A stretch of DNA of 9,094 bases, from assembly GCA_045536015.1 (NCBI GenBank), contig JAZSMS010000071.1:1-9094 (forward strand), written 5' to 3'. The stretch is from JAZSMS01 sp045536015 (GTDB lineage: Bacteria; Bacillota; Clostridia; Christensenellales; QALW01). This document shows, one piece after another, positions 6,303 through 9,094 of this stretch. The number at the start of each line of letters is the position of its first letter. The stretch's first letter is position 1. A model generated the notes under the pieces. The model had not been told where the DNA came from and searched no databases. It saw only the letters and a list, made by a program, of their open reading frames with translations. The position numbers were made by a program, and so were the translations under genes.

Positions 6303-6332
6303 ATATAAAAACAAAAGAAGGAGAGAATAAAA

Positions 6333-7091
6333 ATGAAAAAAATATTTGCAATACTTTTAGCATTGGTAATGGTGCTTTCGCTTGTTGCGTGCAATAATAG
6401 TAACGGCGGCGAAGCAACACCCACACCCGAAGGACAAACTGAAGCTACAGTAACACCTACGTCCGAACAAGATGGCGGTAATGCAACCCCAACGGCAGAA
6501 CCTACTCCGGAGCCTACTCCAAAGCCCCTTGAACTTTTGGCCGTAGCAAAGCTTAACGAGCTTAATGAGTATAAGGTGCGCCTTATCGAAACCGAAAGCG
6601 GAAAAGGCAAGCTTGAGTACGTTTATGCAAACACTGCTCCCGAAGAAGATTTAAAAGAGGCAGGCTTTACGCAATCATTAACGCTTGTTCAGACCATTAT
6701 CTATGACGTAACTATTATAAAGAAAAGCGATACCGTTTATGAAGCAAGTGGAACTCCAAGCGGAGTAAAGCTTGAGATTGTTGGCGCCGAAAAAGATAAA
6801 TATATGCAAATGATGCAGCAGATGGTTGACGAAGAATTTAAAAGGGCAGTAGGCGGCGAAACACTTACAGGTGACGATTTAGAGAAGTTATTATACGAAA
6901 TTGACGGTACTTGTGCGGCAACCTTTACCGAGGGCGAAAGCGTTGACGTAAAACTTTCCCGCAAGTTTATACAGTGGGGTAGCAGAGAAAACGTAGAAGA
7001 AGTAAAGGAAATAATAAACGGTAAGTTTAATTCGTTTAACCGCTTTGAAAACGGCGAGCTTGTTCAAGACGGACTTAACGCAGAGGAATAA
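6333..7091 (+). CDS. Lipoprotein of unknown function with a TP/EP-rich linker
   Basis: The 252-residue protein has a lipoprotein signal peptide: KK at residues 2-3, a hydrophobic core, and lipobox LVAC (17-20), so Cys20 should be lipid-modified and hold the protein on the outer face of the membrane. Residues 21-64 are a flexible linker rich in T, P and E (TPTP, EPTPEPTPKP), common in lipoproteins of gut Clostridia. The globular part (65-252) is polar and mixed alpha/beta, with a helix-like KYMQMMQQMVDEEFKRAVG (153-171) and no recognised motif. AAGGAGAG precedes the ATG by 9 nt and a terminator follows directly. The gene is divergent from the exporter operon and shares its promoter region, but a shared role is only an inference. 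Lipoprotein nature is firm; function is unknown. Confidence 0.88.
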   Translation: MKKIFAILLALVMVLSLVACNNSNGGEATPTPEGQTEATVTPTSEQDGGNATPTAEPTPEPTPKPLELLAVAKLNELNEYKVRLIETESGKGKLEYVYANTAPEEDLKEAGFTQSLTLVQTIIYDVTIIKKSDTVYEASGTPSGVKLEIVGAEKDKYMQMMQQMVDEEFKRAVGGETLTGDDLEKLLYEIDGTCAATFTEGESVDVKLSRKFIQWGSRENVEEVKEIINGKFNSFNRFENGELVQDGLNAEE

Positions 7092-7097
7092 AAAATA

Positions 7098-7123
7098 AAA
7101 AAGCGGAAGATTTTCCGCTTTTT
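7098..7123. terminator. Bidirectional terminator
   Basis: Arms AAAAAGCGGAA (7098-7108) and TTCCGCTTTTT (7113-7123) pair around a GATT loop, with an A-rich left flank and T-rich right flank. It begins 7 bp after the lipoprotein stop. It overlaps the last codon region of the convergent acetyltransferase gene by two bases, so it can stop transcription from both sides. Confidence 0.9.
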
Positions 7124-7565
7124 ATTTTTCCTTTGTAAGCTGAATATAATCAAGCTTTTTATAGCCTGCCTTAAAATATGCCTGGCAGGCGTTTTCGTTT
7201 TCTTCTTCTGCCTCTAAGCGATAGCGTGCGGCAGGAAATTCTTTTTCTACAAATGCTAAAAATTTACTGCCAATGCCCTTGTGCCTAAATTCTTCTAAAA
7301 TATAAATATCCTCTATCCAAACACACTCGCCGCCAAGCTCGGTAGAAAACGAAAATGCGCATATACCGTAGCCTGCAAGGGCGCCGTCACAGATAAAAGC
7401 AAAGCCTTTAACATAGGGCGAGGCACTTAAGCAAGCATCAAAATCGCGCGCAAGAACCTCGTCGCTTGCCTTTGTTATAACGGCTGGCGAATCATAAAAA
7501 ACACGCATCATTTTTAAAATCTCGGGCTTGTCAGATAAAATAAATTCTCTAAAAATAACGTTCAT
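7122..7565 (-). CDS. GNAT family N-acetyltransferase
   Basis: The 147-residue protein has the full GNAT fold and the usual length. It would transfer an acetyl group from acetyl-CoA to an amine. N-terminal strand VIFREFILSD (3-12) leads into a helix. Strand 4 with motif A is WIEDIYILEEFRHKGIGSKFL (83-103, as a pattern), and RHKGIG (94-99) is the pyrophosphate-binding R-x-x-G-x-G loop. RLEAEEENENACQAYFKAGY (116-135) is the motif B region with the usual Asn, Ala and Tyr near the C-terminus. Substrate and target are not predictable. The ATG has AAGGGG about 5 nt upstream and lies 9 nt after the stop of the metal transporter gene, so it is the last gene of that operon. Its stop codon overlaps the terminator. 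Confidence 0.92.
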   Translation of the reverse strand: MNVIFREFILSDKPEILKMMRVFYDSPAVITKASDEVLARDFDACLSASPYVKGFAFICDGALAGYGICAFSFSTELGGECVWIEDIYILEEFRHKGIGSKFLAFVEKEFPAARYRLEAEEENENACQAYFKAGYKKLDYIQLTKEK

Positions 7566-7574
7566 AAAAACCCC

Positions 7575-8327
7575 TTATCCTAGTAAAACATCGGTAACAA
7601 GCATAACGCAAAAGCCTGCCAAAAGTGCATACGTTGCGCCGCGCTGTGCGCCGTGTGCGTGCGTTTCGGGAATCATTTCATCCGAGATTACGTATAGCAT
7701 CGTGCCGCCTGCAAAGGCAAGCGCAAAGGGCAAAACTGCCTGCGAAATGCTTACTGCAAAATAGCCGATGAGCGTGCCGATAACCTCAACCAGTCCTGTT
7801 AAAAGTGCAAGCACAAACGTCTTTTTCGGCGAAACGCCTGAAGCAAGCATAGGCCCGATTATTACCATACCCTCGGGAATGTTTTGCAGGGCAATGCCAC
7901 CTGCGATGATAAGTGCCTGAGTAGTATCACCCGAGCCAAAGCCAACACCTGCGGCGATACCTTCGGGCAGATTATGTATTGCTATTGCAAGTACAAACAG
8001 CAACACCTTGTTTAAGCTTGTGCTTTGATGATCTTCAAGGTCGGGACCGATAAGCTTGTGCAGGTGCGGAACAAGCTTATCTATTAAGTTTAAGCAAAGC
8101 GCACCAACAAAAATACCCGTAACCGTTATTAAAAGACCAAAGCGACCACCGTATTCAAGTGAGGGAATTATAAGTCCTAAAATTGCGGCGGCAAGCATAA
8201 CACCAGCGGCAAATGATAAGATTATGTCGGAAAATCGGTGCGACGCCTTTTTAAATAAAAAGCCGATTAGTGCGCCTATAACGGTTGAGCCGCCTACACC
8301 AAGGGCGGTTAAAATAACCATATCCAT
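7575..8327 (-). CDS. ZIP family divalent metal transporter (ZupT-like)
   Basis: The 250-residue membrane protein has about eight membrane segments. The two metal-site helices are clear: HNLPEG (118-123, TM4) and QNIPEG (148-153, TM5), and a later helix carries SDEMIPETH (215-223). A His/Asp-containing loop PHLHKLIGPDLEDHQ (87-101) lies between TM3 and TM4, where ZIP proteins have a metal-binding loop. ZIP proteins move Zn2+, Fe2+ or related ions, usually into the cytoplasm; Gln148 in place of His in the second motif may shift metal choice. The ATG at 8327 is preferred because AAGGTG lies at the right distance. An upstream in-frame GTG at 8336 is part of that ribosome binding site and is unlikely to be the start. 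The ferritin and rubredoxin genes upstream favour iron as a cargo, but this is inference. Confidence 0.93.
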   Translation of the reverse strand: MDMVILTALGVGGSTVIGALIGFLFKKASHRFSDIILSFAAGVMLAAAILGLIIPSLEYGGRFGLLITVTGIFVGALCLNLIDKLVPHLHKLIGPDLEDHQSTSLNKVLLFVLAIAIHNLPEGIAAGVGFGSGDTTQALIIAGGIALQNIPEGMVIIGPMLASGVSPKKTFVLALLTGLVEVIGTLIGYFAVSISQAVLPFALAFAGGTMLYVISDEMIPETHAHGAQRGATYALLAGFCVMLVTDVLLG

Positions 8328-8347
8328 AAAAAACACCTTAATGATGA

Positions 8348-8372
8348 TCTCCCACGCTTTTTGCGTGGGAGA
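8348..8372. other. Hairpin in the leader of the ZIP gene
   Basis: A perfect 10-bp stem (TCTCCCACGC and GCGTGGGAGA) with a 5-nt loop lies between the rubredoxin stop and the ZIP ribosome binding site. On the minus strand, the transcribed direction, no T-run follows (ATCATCATTAAGG). It therefore does not look like a standard terminator and may stabilise or process the mRNA or limit read-through. Confidence 0.6.
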
Positions 8373-8377
8373 AATTT

Positions 8378-8536
8378 TTATTCTTCGCTAAAAAGATCTT
8401 TACCAACACCGCAAAGGGGGCAAGCAAAATCTTCGGGAAGATCTTCAAACTTTGTGCCGGGTGCTATGCCAAGCGTAGCATCACCAAGTTCTTCGTCGTA
8501 AAACCAACCACAAGCGTCACAAACATACTTTTTCAT
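8378..8536 (-). CDS. Rubredoxin
   Basis: The 52-residue protein matches the full rubredoxin length. It is a one-electron carrier with a single Fe bound by four cysteines: Cys6 and Cys9 (CDACGW) and Cys39 and Cys42 (CPLCGVGKD). Between them are YDEELGD (13-19), GIAPGTKFEDLPEDF (23-37) and the end LFSEE, all in family order. GW instead of GY and DFAC instead of DWVC are mild changes. AAGGAG lies 7 nt before the ATG. The gene sits 24 nt after ferritin and before the ZIP transporter. In anaerobes rubredoxin passes electrons to rubrerythrin, superoxide reductase or oxygen reductases. Beside ferritin it could also help release or load iron, as a rubredoxin linked to bacterioferritin is thought to do in Desulfovibrio. 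Confidence 0.97.
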   Translation of the reverse strand: MKKYVCDACGWFYDEELGDATLGIAPGTKFEDLPEDFACPLCGVGKDLFSEE

Positions 8537-8560
8537 AACAATTCTCCTTAAAAATTAAAA

Positions 8561-9073
8561 TTATAAAACTAACGAGGGTGCCGTATAAACTCTTGCGGCA
8601 AGCTCCTGGTTAAGCATATAGAGGCTCTTGGGATCGGAGCCGAAAAGCTCCATCTTTGAAATAAGATCGTTGGCATTGGTCTCCTCTTCGCCCTGCTCTT
8701 TAACAAACCAGTCTAAAAACTGCATTGTGCGGAAATCCTTAACCTCGTATGCGGCGGCGTAAATGTCGTTGATAAGCGAGGTTACTAAAATTTCGTGCTC
8801 AAGGCCCGCCTGAAGAACTGACATATTATCGGTTAATACCTTATCGGGTTTTGCGATAGCCTCAAACGTAACGGGCATATTTTCGTTTTGAAGGTAGGTG
8901 TAGAAGAGCATTGCGTGGTCGCGCTCCTCCTGCGCCTGAATGTAATACCAGTTTGCAAAGCCGTCAAGGCCCTTTGCCTTAAAGTAGTTTGAAAAATCAA
9001 GATACAGATATGCGGAATATAATTCCTTGTTTATTTGTTGATTGAGTAAAAAATGAACCTTTTCGTTTACCAT
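8561..9073 (-). CDS. ftnA: Non-heme bacterial ferritin
   Basis: The 170-residue protein has the length of FtnA-type ferritins, which form 24-subunit cytoplasmic shells that oxidise Fe2+ and store it as mineral. Ferroxidase residues are in place: Glu17, Glu50 and His53 (AQEERDHA, 47-54), Glu94, Gln127 and Glu130 (EQGEE, 126-130). Tyr24 matches the conserved tyrosine near the site. The four-helix layout is clear, and no heme-binding Met of bacterioferritin is obvious. AAGGAG lies about 10 nt before the ATG. It is the first gene of the cluster, and only about 20 bp of upstream DNA is in the window, so its promoter and any iron-responsive site lie outside it. Confidence 0.96.
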   Translation of the reverse strand: MVNEKVHFLLNQQINKELYSAYLYLDFSNYFKAKGLDGFANWYYIQAQEERDHAMLFYTYLQNENMPVTFEAIAKPDKVLTDNMSVLQAGLEHEILVTSLINDIYAAAYEVKDFRTMQFLDWFVKEQGEEETNANDLISKMELFGSDPKSLYMLNQELAARVYTAPSLVL

Positions 9074-9094
9074 AATTAAAAATCTCCTTTTTTT

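Noticed and set aside
6167..6610. 147-codon minus-strand frame between the permease and the lipoprotein
   Set aside because: Its first half is the antisense of the lipoprotein's TP/EP linker, which yields Gly/Val/Ser-rich sequence. It also crosses both promoters and overlaps the permease start.
8328..8336. Upstream GTG as start of the ZIP gene
   Set aside because: The GTG is part of the AAGGTG ribosome binding site. The ATG at 8327 has the correct spacing.
8348..8372. Standard rho-independent terminator after rubredoxin
   Set aside because: No T-run follows the stem on the transcribed strand, and the next gene starts only about 20 nt later with a good ribosome binding site.

Overview
The window looks like chromosomal DNA from a low-GC, strictly anaerobic Firmicute, probably a gut-type member of the Clostridia. 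The reasons are the AT-rich intergenic DNA, strong AGGAGG-type ribosome binding sites, a lipoprotein with a TP/EP-rich linker, a TagG/Wzm-type polysaccharide exporter, and a rubredoxin beside a ferritin. This assignment rests on gene content and style only; no marker gene fixes the taxon.

Layout. (1) Positions 1-577, minus strand: the 5' part of a gene for a glycoside-hydrolase-like TIM-barrel protein (DUF1906-like), running off the left edge. (2) Positions 578-1481: about 0.9 kb without an intact gene. It holds two copies of a 29-bp dyad, a gene remnant, a 12-bp hairpin and a hairpin pair resembling an IS200/IS605 end. (3) Positions 1482-2300, plus strand: a YcxB-like membrane protein with its own promoter, ending in a strong bidirectional terminator. 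(4) Positions 2354-6170, minus strand: a three-gene operon read permease, ATPase, glycosyltransferase. It encodes a Wzm/Wzt (TagG/TagH)-type glycan exporter and a large two-domain glycosyltransferase. (5) Positions 6171-6332: a divergent promoter region with two well-spaced sigma-A promoters. A symmetric 31-bp dyad sits at the operon start site. (6) Positions 6333-7091, plus strand: a lipoprotein of unknown function with a terminator. (7) Positions 7122-9073, minus strand: a four-gene cluster read ferritin, rubredoxin, ZIP metal transporter, GNAT acetyltransferase.

How the genes work together. The exporter operon probably finishes and exports a surface glycan: the glycosyltransferase works on the cytoplasmic face and the ABC pair moves the product across the membrane. 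The genes that build the rest of the glycan are not in the window. The ferritin cluster links iron storage, a small one-electron carrier and divalent metal movement, which suggests iron or oxidative-stress homeostasis.

No complete mobile element, CRISPR array, rRNA or tRNA was seen. The most unusual signals are the repeated dyad in the 0.9-kb gap, the GT-B plus GT25-like fusion, the dyad at the exporter start site, and the ferritin-rubredoxin-ZIP arrangement.
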